27,937 nt of DNA from a virus, in IMG/VR virus record IMGVR_UViG_3300042379_000273, positions 1-27,937 of that record. One strand, written 5' to 3'. Positions within the stretch are counted from its first letter, which is position 1; each line of letters begins with the position of its first letter. Made by a program: the position numbers and the translations under genes. Under the pieces are notes generated by a model, which worked only from the letters and a program-made list of their open reading frames with translations, was not told the DNA's origin and did not search any database. Below are positions 20,186-27,248 of this stretch, in pieces.

Positions 20186-20391
20186 TTTTTTAATTTATTA
20201 AGTTGATAACATTTTAAAAATCCTAGTATAAAATAATTCATATTTTCGTAATCTAAGGCTGGCGAAATACAGCAGCCATCTAGTGAAAGAAAATAACATT
20301 TTATTGTTTTTCGTTTGTCCTCAAAATATTTTTCGTGAACTATTAACCCAGCTACATTTGAAGCTGCATTTTGCAAATATTGAATTTCCAT
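20182..20391 (-). CDS. Unknown 69-aa protein
   Basis: The chosen start is ATG 20391 (MEIQYLQNAASNVAGL), 4 nt after the upstream stop and in the TAAAATTATGG context used in this block; an ATG at 20409 would add 6 residues and overlap the upstream gene. The product contains a CYFLSLDGCCISPALDYENM segment with three Cys and a C-terminal aromatic helix (YFILGFLKCYQLNKLKK). No family recognised. Confidence 0.6.
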   Translation of the reverse strand: MEIQYLQNAASNVAGLIVHEKYFEDKRKTIKCYFLSLDGCCISPALDYENMNYFILGFLKCYQLNKLKK

Positions 20392-20395
20392 AATT

Positions 20396-20722
20396 TTAGT
20401 TTTTAGCAATTTGTAAAGTATTGATATAATTTAATAATTCGGTTTTTATTCTTTCGCAAAATCTATCATCATTTTTAATACTTTCTTTTGCGTACTCAAT
20501 ATAATTTTTAGCTTCTGACAATTCGTTAAAAAATATATTACTATTTTTTCTAATTGGAAACATTTTTAAAGGCGTTAACCTTTGAAAAAATCCTAAATTG
20601 TCAACCTCAATTTTATTTTCGCTTTTATTTTTATTTATTTCATTTATAAATTTTACAGGATATTCGTTAAGATAGAAGCTATCAACTTTTTTTGATCCTT
20701 TGGTAATGTAGTAAGTTTCCAT
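20396..20722 (-). CDS. Unknown 108-aa protein
   Basis: Minus-strand ATG at 20722. The N-terminal third is mixed strand (METYYITKGSKKVDSFYLNE), then a basic segment with LGFFQRLTPLKMFPIRKNSN, then a long helix (ELSEAKNYIEYAKESIKNDD, with CERIKTELLNYINTLQIAKN). Codon use is as AT-rich as its neighbours. No motif recognised. Confidence 0.65.
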   Translation of the reverse strand: METYYITKGSKKVDSFYLNEYPVKFINEINKNKSENKIEVDNLGFFQRLTPLKMFPIRKNSNIFFNELSEAKNYIEYAKESIKNDDRFCERIKTELLNYINTLQIAKN

Positions 20723-20724
20723 AA

Positions 20725-20895
20725 TTAATTAGTTTTTAATTTTAATTTTGCTATTTCATTAGCAATTTTGGCAACTTTTTTAGAGTAATAGCCATCTTTT
20801 TTTAATTGTTCAGTATGATTTTTATTCCAATATTCTAATTTTTTAAAATTTGTATCATAAATAATTTCAAAAATTTCTTTTTTTATAGCTCCCAT
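20725..20895 (-). CDS. Unknown 56-aa lysine-rich helical protein
   Basis: Minus-strand ATG at 20895 in the TAATTATGG context, ending 2 nt before the next ATG. The peptide MGAIKKEIFEIIYDTNFKKL continues with NKNHTEQLKKDGYYSKKVAK and IANEIAKLKLKTN: two basic amphipathic helices. Spacing to both neighbours is 2-6 nt, as expected for a real member of the block. Function unknown. Confidence 0.55.
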   Translation of the reverse strand: MGAIKKEIFEIIYDTNFKKLEYWNKNHTEQLKKDGYYSKKVAKIANEIAKLKLKTN

Positions 20896-20901
20896 AATTA
20901 G

Positions 20902-21186
20902 TTAGTTTTTAATTTTAACAAAGTTTTTTTGTAAACCTGTATATTTTCTGTGGGTTGGTATTTTATCGGATCTTAGTTCTATAAATTCGCCAGCATTTAA
21001 TGTAAATATACTTTTGTCGTTAAATTTTAGCGTTATTCCACTAAAAGCAGCGCAATAAAAGTTAGTGACTATTTCGCCAGTCAATTCGTTTCTTAGATCC
21101 CTAGTATCGTTAATATCGTTGTAATACATTACAAATCGTTGGTTCGTTTCAATATTTGTATAAATTCTTTGCGTTGGTCGTTTCAT
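20902..21186 (-). CDS. Unknown 94-aa beta-rich protein
   Basis: Minus-strand ATG at 21186. Starts MKRPTQRIYTNIETNQRF, then alternating strands (NFYCAAFSGITLKFNDKSIF, TLNAGEFIELRSDKIPTHRK). It appears to be a compact all-beta protein with a basic surface. No signal peptide. Part of the minus-strand block; no family recognised. Confidence 0.6.
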   Translation of the reverse strand: MKRPTQRIYTNIETNQRFVMYYNDINDTRDLRNELTGEIVTNFYCAAFSGITLKFNDKSIFTLNAGEFIELRSDKIPTHRKYTGLQKNFVKIKN

Positions 21187-21189
21187 CTT

Positions 21190-21384
21190 TTATAAGTTTT
21201 TAAGTTGGTTTACAGTTTTAAAAAAATATTCCCCAGCGGCATCCAGACATAAGCCGTCCTTTTCTTTCAATATGTTATCATTATAAGATAATTCAACCGA
21301 ATATAAACCGCCTAAATTGGCGGTCTTATATTCAATCATTAAAACGGTATAATTTTTTTTTGTGTATGAGTTTATTGCTTTCAT
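21190..21384 (-). CDS. Unknown 64-aa beta-rich protein
   Basis: Minus-strand ATG at 21384. MKAINSYTKKNYTVLMIEYK, then GGLYSVELSYNDNILKEKDG and a closing helix DAAGEYFFKTVNQLKNL. It may be a small beta-sheet plus helix domain. It ends 3 nt before the next ATG. Function unknown. Confidence 0.6.
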   Translation of the reverse strand: MKAINSYTKKNYTVLMIEYKTANLGGLYSVELSYNDNILKEKDGLCLDAAGEYFFKTVNQLKNL

Positions 21385-21385
21385 T

Positions 21386-21484
21386 TTAGATTTGAATTAA
21401 GATTGAAATAATTAAGATTAAAAAAGTTAGTAAGGTATATTTTACCTTTGTATTTGTTGCTGAGTGTGGTTTTTTAGGTTGCAT
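21386..21484 (-). CDS. 32-aa single-pass membrane micropeptide
   Basis: Minus-strand ATG at 21484, 4 nt after the stop of the 110-aa gene; its TAA ends 1 nt before the next ATG. A basic start (MQPKKPHSATNTKVKYT) is followed by one hydrophobic helix (LLTFLILIISILIQI). Topology predicts the N-terminus in the cytoplasm. Function unknown. Confidence 0.5.
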   Translation of the reverse strand: MQPKKPHSATNTKVKYTLLTFLILIISILIQI

Positions 21485-21488
21485 AATA

Positions 21489-21821
21489 TTACAGGTTAAA
21501 AATATCGTTATAAGTTCGTAAATAACAACCGAGTAACTCTATTTCATTATTTTGATCGTCCTCGCTTAATTCGTAAAACCCCGCTTCCTCGCTTGCTATT
21601 TCATAAAGACAATCATTTGAAGTCAAAAATATAGGAACGCCGCCCGTATTGGTAACGCCCGAAAACGTTACCAGAATTTCAGAAGCGCAAAAGTGATCTA
21701 ATAACAAAGTTCTGATTTGCTTTGCCTTTGGTGCTATCTTTTCAATAGGCACATATTGACGTGAAATAATAGCGTCAAAAATTTGTTTGGTACTCGGTGA
21801 AGTAATTTGATAGAATTGCAT
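21489..21821 (-). CDS. Unknown 110-aa protein
   Basis: Minus-strand ATG at 21821. Helical N-terminus (STKQIFDAIISRQYVPIEK, then IRTLLLDHFCASEILVTFSG), a Gly-rich middle (VTNTGGVPIFLTSNDCLYEI) and an acidic end (EEAGFYELSEDDQNNEIELL). It is the first gene after the hairpin-bearing leader at 21849-21884. Acidic and compact, so a protein-binding or anti-host role is possible but not shown. Confidence 0.65.
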   Translation of the reverse strand: MQFYQITSPSTKQIFDAIISRQYVPIEKIAPKAKQIRTLLLDHFCASEILVTFSGVTNTGGVPIFLTSNDCLYEIASEEAGFYELSEDDQNNEIELLGCYLRTYNDIFNL

Positions 21822-21848
21822 AATATTTGTTTTTTAGATTTGTAATAG

Positions 21849-21884
21849 ACTAGCCGAAGCTAGTTTCGGACATTTAGTCCTCCT
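21849..21884 (-). promoter_or_regulatory. Leader with perfect Shine-Dalgarno, 7-codon ORF and UUCG-capped hairpin
   Basis: The minus strand reads GAGGAGG, 5 nt, then ATG (21873) opening MSETSFG with a TAG at 21852-21850. A GGAC/GTCC stem encloses the ATG. Then ACTAGC-TTCG-GCTAGT (21864-21849) is a perfect 6-bp hairpin with the very stable C(UUCG)G loop; CCGAA/TTCGG is an alternative pairing. No T-run follows, so it is not a plain terminator. A translational leader or RNA-processing/stability hairpin is possible. Confidence 0.5.
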
Positions 21885-21897
21885 CAGTATTACTTTA

Positions 21898-22176
21898 TTA
21901 ATATGCGTTAAATTGGTATTTGTCAAAATGTAGATCGTAATATTTAGATAGTAAATCTTTATAAATAGCCTCTATTTTATACATTTGAGTATAAGCCCAA
22001 ACATTAAAATCTACATCATTAACAGGGTTAAAATCTTTAATACTACATTTGTTGTCTACTTCTATTTTATGTAGTTCATAAATTGAAACTACATCATTAA
22101 CAGCCTGTAAAACCTCGTTTATGTTATCTGATTTTAATAGTTTTTTAAATTTACTTGCTTGTTTAATTGCTTCCAT
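21898..22176 (-). CDS. Unknown 92-aa helical protein
   Basis: Minus-strand ATG at 22176 in the TATTATGG context. Almost entirely helical: MEAIKQASKFKKLLKSDNIN, then EVLQAVNDVVSIYELHKIEV, an acidic turn (DFNPVNDVDFNVW) and a final aromatic helix (YKDLLSKYYDLHFDKYQF). One Cys. It lies directly upstream of the hairpin leader. No family recognised. Confidence 0.6.
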   Translation of the reverse strand: MEAIKQASKFKKLLKSDNINEVLQAVNDVVSIYELHKIEVDNKCSIKDFNPVNDVDFNVWAYTQMYKIEAIYKDLLSKYYDLHFDKYQFNAY

Positions 22177-22180
22177 AATA

Positions 22181-22534
22181 TTAAAGATTTTTTAAAGTTT
22201 GAGAAAATATTAAATAGTGATATAATTTGATAGTCTTTTCAATAGGGTAACTTTTGCCGCTGGAATTTAAACCTAATGAATTAACATACATTTCAATATC
22301 ATAATTGGAAAAGTGAAACGAGAACGGCAACCCAAAAAGATAGTCCGAAAAACGCTCCTGGTTATTAGGGAACTTTGCCAAGTTATAAGGATAATTAGCA
22401 ACCCTGATAAATTCATTATTTAAATGATTTGCAGCCGCTTGAATAGTTGCAAATGTATTACCGTTATAATCGGTAACGTTTTCTAAAATGTGCAAATTAA
22501 TTGCGTTTCTTACTTGTTTTGAATTTGATTTCAT
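22181..22534 (-). CDS. Unknown 117-aa protein
   Basis: Minus-strand ATG at 22534. MKSNSKQVRNAINLHILENV, then a helix TFATIQAAANHLNNEFIRVA, a turn (YPYNLAKFPNNQERFSDYLF) and a C-terminal helical part with DIEMYVNSLGLNSSGKSYPI and TIKLYHYLIFSQTLKNL. The pattern resembles small conserved proteins of Bacteroidota phages, but I cannot name a family. It lies second in the minus-strand block. Confidence 0.65.
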   Translation of the reverse strand: MKSNSKQVRNAINLHILENVTDYNGNTFATIQAAANHLNNEFIRVANYPYNLAKFPNNQERFSDYLFGLPFSFHFSNYDIEMYVNSLGLNSSGKSYPIEKTIKLYHYLIFSQTLKNL

Positions 22535-22545
22535 AATAATAAAAA

Positions 22546-22770
22546 TTAAAGTTTAATAAATTTGAATGTAAATTTGTAATTGTCAATATTAACAGTGCAA
22601 AAGTTATCGAAAGGTAATTGTATCACCTCGATTAATTTAGCGCCATTAAATAGGATGTAATTAGGTAAATAAGCCGACAAGGTTTGCACCAGGTCGTAAT
22701 TGGTTAACTCGTCAATATTTGACGCAATTAAAACAACAGGGCTTTCAGTATTGGTACATTTTGCAAACAT
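22546..22770 (-). CDS. Unknown 74-aa protein, first gene of the minus-strand block
   Basis: The chosen start is ATG 22770 (MFAKCTNTESPVVLIASNID), in the ACTATTATG context. An upstream in-frame ATG at 22824 would add an 18-residue hydrophobic stretch that mimics a signal sequence but lies at the likely promoter. The product is beta-alpha-beta-like (ELTNYDLVQTLSAYLPNYIL, then NFCTVNIDNYKFTFKFIKL). Function unknown. Confidence 0.6.
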   Translation of the reverse strand: MFAKCTNTESPVVLIASNIDELTNYDLVQTLSAYLPNYILFNGAKLIEVIQLPFDNFCTVNIDNYKFTFKFIKL

Positions 22771-22846
22771 AATAGTAAAATAAAAGATTAATAAAAAGAA
22801 CTTTAATACACTACGAATGTACAAATACTATTCATATATTAATAAC

Positions 22847-22854
22847 TATATTTG
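22847..22854 (+). promoter_or_regulatory. Upstream promoter -7 element (TATATTTG) of the packaging genes
   Basis: Exact TAnnTTTG match in the divergent gap 22771-22934, 80 nt before the terS ATG. On the other strand, AGTATTTG (22829-22822) is a weaker candidate for the minus-strand block, so the gap probably fires both ways. Confidence 0.5.
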
Positions 22855-22904
22855 CTTTTTAACATAACTTTAACACAATTTAGATATTAAATAGATTTTA
22901 TTTA

Positions 22905-22912
22905 TACATTTG
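22905..22912 (+). promoter_or_regulatory. Proximal promoter -7 element (TACATTTG) of terS
   Basis: TACATTTG, 22 nt before the ATG at 22935. It overlaps the palindrome TTTGTACAAA (22909-22918), a possible operator. No clear -33 TTG. Confidence 0.55.
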
Positions 22913-22934
22913 TACAAACTAATAAAGAAAAGTT

Positions 22935-23486
22935 ATGGGAAAGAAAAAGGAAATACAAGTAACGTCCGCAGGATCTACATTGACAACACAACCCGAAAGG
23001 AGAGGAACGCCGGAACACCTCCAGACACAACAAAACCAAGCCTTGCAGATCATCGACTTAATAGGTAACAAAGGACTGCCAATGGTGAAAGCAGCTAAGG
23101 AAGTAGGAATGAACCAAACAACGTTCCTTGACTATATCGAGAAAGATAATCGACTAATCGAATTATACGCGAGAGCAATCGACCAGAGGAACGATCTTAA
23201 AGCGGAACGTATCATAAAGCTAGCAAACAAACGTAGTTTAGATATGTACGTAGATCAAAACGGACACCTCCGCCCAAACCCCGTCGCAGTACAAAGGGAT
23301 CGTTTAATTATCGACTCTGAAAAGTGGTTATTATCTAAGTTAGCGCCTAAGAAATACGGTGACCGCATACAGATTGACGCGGAAGTAAAGCACACCGCGC
23401 CTCTATCAATTGACCAAGTGAATGATATATTAAAGCAGCTTGATAGCAATACGATAGACATAACACCAGAAGCGGAAGCGGAATAG
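22935..23486 (+). CDS. terS: Terminase small subunit
   Basis: 183 residues. After a disordered start, residues about 35-75 form an HTH-like DNA-recognition region (QALQIIDLIGNKGLPMVKAA, then KEVGMNQTTFLDYIEKDN). A helical oligomerisation part (DLKAERIIKLANK) and the family-typical stretch RDRLIIDSEKWLLSKLAPKK followed by YGDR complete it. TerS binds the packaging site and loads the large subunit. It ends in an EAEAE run at a TAG; immediately behind, the +1 frame is open for 54 codons and equally Ala/Glu-rich. Codon use is richer in C and G than in most of the window. Confidence 0.9.
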   Translation: MGKKKEIQVTSAGSTLTTQPERRGTPEHLQTQQNQALQIIDLIGNKGLPMVKAAKEVGMNQTTFLDYIEKDNRLIELYARAIDQRNDLKAERIIKLANKRSLDMYVDQNGHLRPNPVAVQRDRLIIDSEKWLLSKLAPKKYGDRIQIDAEVKHTAPLSIDQVNDILKQLDSNTIDITPEAEAE

Positions 23487-23649
23487 CGTTGCTGCTGGAG
23501 CGAGAGCCGTTAACGCTGCAACCGATGAAGCGAACCAACCCAGAGCGGGAGGCGTTGAGGCGATAGCAGCCAAAGCGGAGGCGGTTGAGGCGTTGGAACT
23601 TTTGAAAGCGAGAGGCGGGCGGGGATATAAACACCAAAATAATTTTTAG
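23485..23649 (+). other. Ala/Gly/Glu-rich +1-frame extension of terS (recoded or frameshifted C-terminus)
   Basis: From AGC at 23485 the +1 frame runs to TAG 23647-23649 without a stop and without any ATG, GTG or early TTG start. Its residues (SVAAGARAVNAATDEANQ, later AKAEAVEALELLKARGG and KHQNNF) continue the EAEAE character of the TerS end. It is the most GC-rich stretch of the window, explained by GCG, GGC and GCC codons. It is readable only as a fusion with TerS, by programmed +1 frameshift at GAA-TAG-C, by a recent single-base mutation or by a sequencing error in the GAAGCG repeat. The rest of the gap to 23810 holds only a promoter. Confidence 0.55.
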
Positions 23650-23683
23650 CAATTTTGAGCTATATCTTTTTTTACTTTTTCCA

Positions 23684-23713
23684 TTGTTATAACAAATATT
23701 ATTTTTATATTTG
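23684..23713 (+). promoter_or_regulatory. Promoter of the large terminase gene with an overlapping palindrome
   Basis: TATATTTG (23706-23713) with TTG at 23684-23686 as -33, spaced by 19 nt: the best two-part Bacteroidota promoter in the window. The perfect 12-nt palindrome TTGTTATAACAA (23684-23695) covers the -33 element, so a repressor or activator site is plausible. The leader to the ATG at 23811 is about 90 nt and T-rich. Confidence 0.7.
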
Positions 23714-23810
23714 CACTTTAACTTTACTAATAATAGTAAGGGAATATTTCTATTGAGTAAATTGGTCTTTTTAAATTTTTTTTTTATAAATTTACACCAA
23801 ATATTTTTTT

Positions 23811-25268
23811 ATGCTAAATGGTCTAAGTCCTTTACAAATACTGCAAGCTAGGTTAATGGGAGATAGTTTGGCTTTTACTAAGTATTTCTTCCAGAAACGG
23901 TTTAATAGGAGTTTTGTTGTAAATAGTCATCACGAGATTATTTGCAAGGCTATGGATAGAATATTGAGGGGAGAGTTAAAAAGGGTTTGTATAAGTATAG
24001 CACCGAGATATGGCAAGACTGAATTGGCTGTTAAGAATTTTATTGCATTGGGATTGGCACATAATCCAAGTAGTAAGTTTATTCATTTGAGTTATAGTGG
24101 TAGTTTGGCTGAGGACAATAGTGAGAGTGTAAGGGATTTTATTGATAGTGAGGATTATAGTGCTATATTCCCTTATGTTGAGTTAAGTAAGAGTAGTGCT
24201 AGTAAAAGTAAGTGGGCGACTACTGCGGGTGGTGGTGTTTATGCAACTGCGACTGGAGGACAGATTACAGGGTTTGGAGCTGGAGAGGTTGATAGGGATA
24301 TTTTGGGTGCGATGCCAGATGAGAAGAAGAATAGCTTTGCGGGTGCGATTATTATTGACGATGCGTTAAAGCCTGATGATGCGCTGAGTGATTTGAAAAG
24401 GCAGAGGGTTAATGAAAGGTTTGAGAATACGATAAGGTCGAGGACTAACAGTAGAGATACGCCTATTATAGTTATAGGGCAAAGATTGCACTCAAACGAT
24501 TTGATAGGGTATTTAAAGGAAACGGAGGAAGAAGCGTGGGAGTTTATAGATATTCCTTGTATTACGGTTGATAAGTTTGGAGTTGAACACGCCTTGTGGG
24601 AATTTAAGCAAACTTTGGCTGAATTGAACAATATTCGGCAAATTGACGAGAATGTATTTGAAACGCAGTACCAGCAGAACCCGCAGGACTTAAAAGGAAA
24701 GTTATTGCCGTTACAGAGTTTAAAGTTTTGGAATTTGGCTAATATTCCATTTGAGAGTATAGTTTGGAAGTTTGCGGTGGGCGATCCAGCGAATGTTGGT
24801 GGAGATTATTATTCTATTCCATTTATGCACGTTGCCATTATTGAGGGGAAGCTGTTATGTTTTGTAAAAGGGATAGTTCACAGTAAGGAGGGGATTGAGA
24901 TTGTGAATGATAGGATGATTGACAAGACTAGGGAGCATTTTATTGAGGAAGTGTTTTTGGAGGTTAACGGAATTGGGGCAGCAGCGTTTATGTTATTAAA
25001 GCGAGATTTGAGTAATACGACTAAAGTTAAGCCGTTTACGGTAACAATTCCAAAGGAGGCTAGGATATTGAGCAATAGTGAGTTTATACGAAATCATTTT
25101 GTTTTTGACGAGAGGTATAAGGAAGATCAAGAATATGCGAGATTTATCAATCACGTTACGGGTTACGATAGGGAAAGCAGTAATACGCATAAAAAGGATG
25201 CTATTGACAGTTTAGCAAGTGCAGCGAACATCTTAAAGATAAAATATAAGAATTTGTTATTTGGTTAA
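23811..25268 (+). CDS. terL: Terminase large subunit (ATPase and nuclease)
   Basis: 485 residues. The ATPase domain has Walker A APRYGKT at 64-70 and Walker B GAIIIDDALK (D183, D184), with a coupling-motif-like region around VIGQRLHSND. The RNaseH-like nuclease domain has the expected acidic residues: D325 in AVGDPANVGGDYY, E384 in VFLEVNG and D463/D466 in KKDAIDSLA. It is the motor that translocates DNA into the prohead and cuts concatemers. The start ATG is preceded by a T-rich leader rather than directly abutting terS. Codon use is T/G-rich, visibly different from terS. Confidence 0.95.
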   Translation: MLNGLSPLQILQARLMGDSLAFTKYFFQKRFNRSFVVNSHHEIICKAMDRILRGELKRVCISIAPRYGKTELAVKNFIALGLAHNPSSKFIHLSYSGSLAEDNSESVRDFIDSEDYSAIFPYVELSKSSASKSKWATTAGGGVYATATGGQITGFGAGEVDRDILGAMPDEKKNSFAGAIIIDDALKPDDALSDLKRQRVNERFENTIRSRTNSRDTPIIVIGQRLHSNDLIGYLKETEEEAWEFIDIPCITVDKFGVEHALWEFKQTLAELNNIRQIDENVFETQYQQNPQDLKGKLLPLQSLKFWNLANIPFESIVWKFAVGDPANVGGDYYSIPFMHVAIIEGKLLCFVKGIVHSKEGIEIVNDRMIDKTREHFIEEVFLEVNGIGAAAFMLLKRDLSNTTKVKPFTVTIPKEARILSNSEFIRNHFVFDERYKEDQEYARFINHVTGYDRESSNTHKKDAIDSLASAANILKIKYKNLLFG

Positions 25269-25278
25269 TAATATTTTA

Positions 25279-25286
25279 TATATTTG
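25279..25286 (+). promoter_or_regulatory. Promoter -7 element (TATATTTG) of the portal gene
   Basis: Exact TAnnTTTG match in the 37-nt gap between terL and the portal gene, 19 nt before the ATG. A TTG at 25254-25256 is 22 nt upstream, inside the terL end. Confidence 0.6.
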
Positions 25287-25305
25287 TCACAAAATATTAT
25301 AATAA

Positions 25306-26568
25306 ATGGCGTGGTCATTATTTGGTAGAAAGAAAAATTCACCGCAAGGTTTTGCAGAAGTTCAGAATGATGGAGCTTGGCTAAGCTATTTTAATCAGTA
25401 TTTACAAAATGCTAATGGAGATAGGTTAATTAAGTTTGACCAAAGTAGGGCTTATGAGTTGGCTAATACTATTGCTGAAATATTTATACCCATTGATGCG
25501 ATTGCCGAAAGATGTGCGAATATCAAATATGATATTATAAACAGAAGTACACAAGAGATAATAACTCCACAAGGGAATTTAAAGAAGTTATTAGAAACTC
25601 CTAATCCCTTGGATAAGTTTAGTGATTTAGTTTACCAAGAGGTGTTTAGTAAGTTAGCTGATGGCAATAGTTATTATTACACAAAGACTGCTGATAGCAT
25701 TGTTAATCCTACTTACGACAACATAAGTAACATTTGGGTATTACGACCTAACTTTACAACTCCAGTATTAAAAAAGAGCATTAGTAATCCTTTTTTAATG
25801 AAAAGCATTGGGGATATAGTTGATTATTACAAGACGTTCTTTTTTTATGAGCATCAGATACAGCCGAGATATGTATTGCATAGCACGGCTTTAGGGATTA
25901 CACAATCGGGGATGGGGAGAAGTCCATTGTTTGCTTGTGAGAAAAACATAAATAACATATTGGCGGTTTATCAAGCGAGGTATAATGTATATGCTAAGAA
26001 TGGTAATGCTGGTATTTTAGCAAAAGCTCCTGTTGGAGGAGGTGGTGCTAGTTTGCAAGAAGCGATTGATCCTATTACTAGAGATACGATGCTTAAAGAT
26101 TTGCAAGATAGAAATGGGTTGATAGGCGATAAGAACTTTATTGGAATGTCAAGTGTGCCTTTGCAGTTCATTAAGACGTTGGGAACGATTAAGGAGCTAG
26201 AGCCATTTGATGAAACATTAGAGAACGCTATTAAGATTGCTGGTGTTTTTGGCGTTAACAAAGAATTGATACCAAAGAAAGACAATGCGACTTTTAGTAA
26301 TCAAATGATTGCAGAGAAAAGTTTTTGGCAAAATGTAATTAAGGGAACGGCTTATGATGTGGCTAAAAGTTTAAACAAGGCTTATTATTTGCCAGCAGAG
26401 TGGACTTTTGAGCCAAACTTTAGTGGTATTGAAGCATTACAAGAGGATAAAAAAGCTGGTTTTGAAGCAGATGGGTTAATGATTGATAACTTAGATAAGT
26501 TAAAGGCTAACGGAATAGATATGTCAGAAGCATATTTAAAAATACAAGAGAGATACAATGGAAAATAA
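25306..26568 (+). CDS. Portal protein (HK97 family)
   Basis: 420 residues, the usual size for HK97-type portals. Landmarks include IAEIFIPIDAIAERCANIKYDI near the start, an early LLETPNPLDKFSDLVYQEVF segment, LADGNSYYY, the central GMGRSPLFACEKNINNILAV and the helical hairpin around NGNAGILAKAPVGGGG, then ELIPKKDNATFSNQMIAEKS toward the C-terminus. The dodecameric portal forms the DNA channel at one capsid vertex. It overlaps the protease gene by 11 nt. Confidence 0.92.
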   Translation: MAWSLFGRKKNSPQGFAEVQNDGAWLSYFNQYLQNANGDRLIKFDQSRAYELANTIAEIFIPIDAIAERCANIKYDIINRSTQEIITPQGNLKKLLETPNPLDKFSDLVYQEVFSKLADGNSYYYTKTADSIVNPTYDNISNIWVLRPNFTTPVLKKSISNPFLMKSIGDIVDYYKTFFFYEHQIQPRYVLHSTALGITQSGMGRSPLFACEKNINNILAVYQARYNVYAKNGNAGILAKAPVGGGGASLQEAIDPITRDTMLKDLQDRNGLIGDKNFIGMSSVPLQFIKTLGTIKELEPFDETLENAIKIAGVFGVNKELIPKKDNATFSNQMIAEKSFWQNVIKGTAYDVAKSLNKAYYLPAEWTFEPNFSGIEALQEDKKAGFEADGLMIDNLDKLKANGIDMSEAYLKIQERYNGK

Positions 26569-27235
26569 AATATTAGAATTTAAGGCACAAAGGGATTTAT
26601 TTAAAAATCCAGTTTCACTTGGACTTGATGCAGAGAGAGCAAAGTTAGAGATAACTGCTGATAGAAAGGTAAAAGGCTATGCTATTGTATGGGGAAGCAA
26701 GAATGACTACAATGAGATTGTATTGAAAGGTGCGACTTTAAATAGTTTAAATGCTAGAGGAATTGGAAGCACAAGTGGCAATCCAATTTTGGTTTTAAAC
26801 CAACACAGACAGACAGAGCCATTATGCAGACCGACAATATTACAAGAAGATGATTATGGCTTGTATTTTGAGGGAGATATAATTGAGGGTGTAGGTTATG
26901 CTGATGAAGCGGTTAGTCAAGTGTCGCAAGGTGTTTTAAGACAATTATCTTACGGATTTAACTATATATGGGATAAAACAGAATATGATGCGACAATGGA
27001 TGCTTATATTCTTAAAGAAATAAAATTAGGCGAAATTTCACTTGTAACATTTTCTAGCGATGAAAATGCACAGTTAAGAAGTTTTAATGAATTACAAGAA
27101 AGAGCAGTATTGGACAAATTTAGTCCAGAGCAAATAAATGACTTACATAATCTTTTAGCTACAAGAGCCGTGACGAACACTCCAAAAGAAGAAAAGGTTA
27201 TAGAGATTGAAAAGGGAAAAGTAACATTATTTTAA
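26558..27235 (+). CDS. Prohead maturation protease (HK97 family)
   Basis: 225 residues. The family pattern is visible: VKGYAIVWGSKNDYNEIVLKG near 38-58, the catalytic His83 in LNQHRQTEPL and Ser131 in LRQLSYGFNY, then the acidic EIKLGEISLVTFSSDENAQL segment. It is a herpesvirus-assemblin-like serine protease that removes the scaffold (delta) domain of the capsid protein during prohead maturation. The C-terminal ~50 residues are charged and may be self-cleaved. It overlaps the portal gene and precedes the capsid gene. Confidence 0.9.
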   Translation: MENKILEFKAQRDLFKNPVSLGLDAERAKLEITADRKVKGYAIVWGSKNDYNEIVLKGATLNSLNARGIGSTSGNPILVLNQHRQTEPLCRPTILQEDDYGLYFEGDIIEGVGYADEAVSQVSQGVLRQLSYGFNYIWDKTEYDATMDAYILKEIKLGEISLVTFSSDENAQLRSFNELQERAVLDKFSPEQINDLHNLLATRAVTNTPKEEKVIEIEKGKVTLF

Positions 27236-27248
27236 AAAAAACAACAAA

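Noticed and set aside
23347-23652. 101-codon minus-strand ORF over the end of terS and the GC-rich stretch
   Set aside because: The plus-strand +1 frame is a better explanation of the GC-rich codons. The minus product is Arg/Ser/Cys-rich and looks like an antisense shadow.
24239-24631. 130-codon minus-strand ORF inside terL
   Set aside because: Fully antisense to the conserved ATPase/nuclease gene; the Ser/Pro/Ile-rich product shows no motif.
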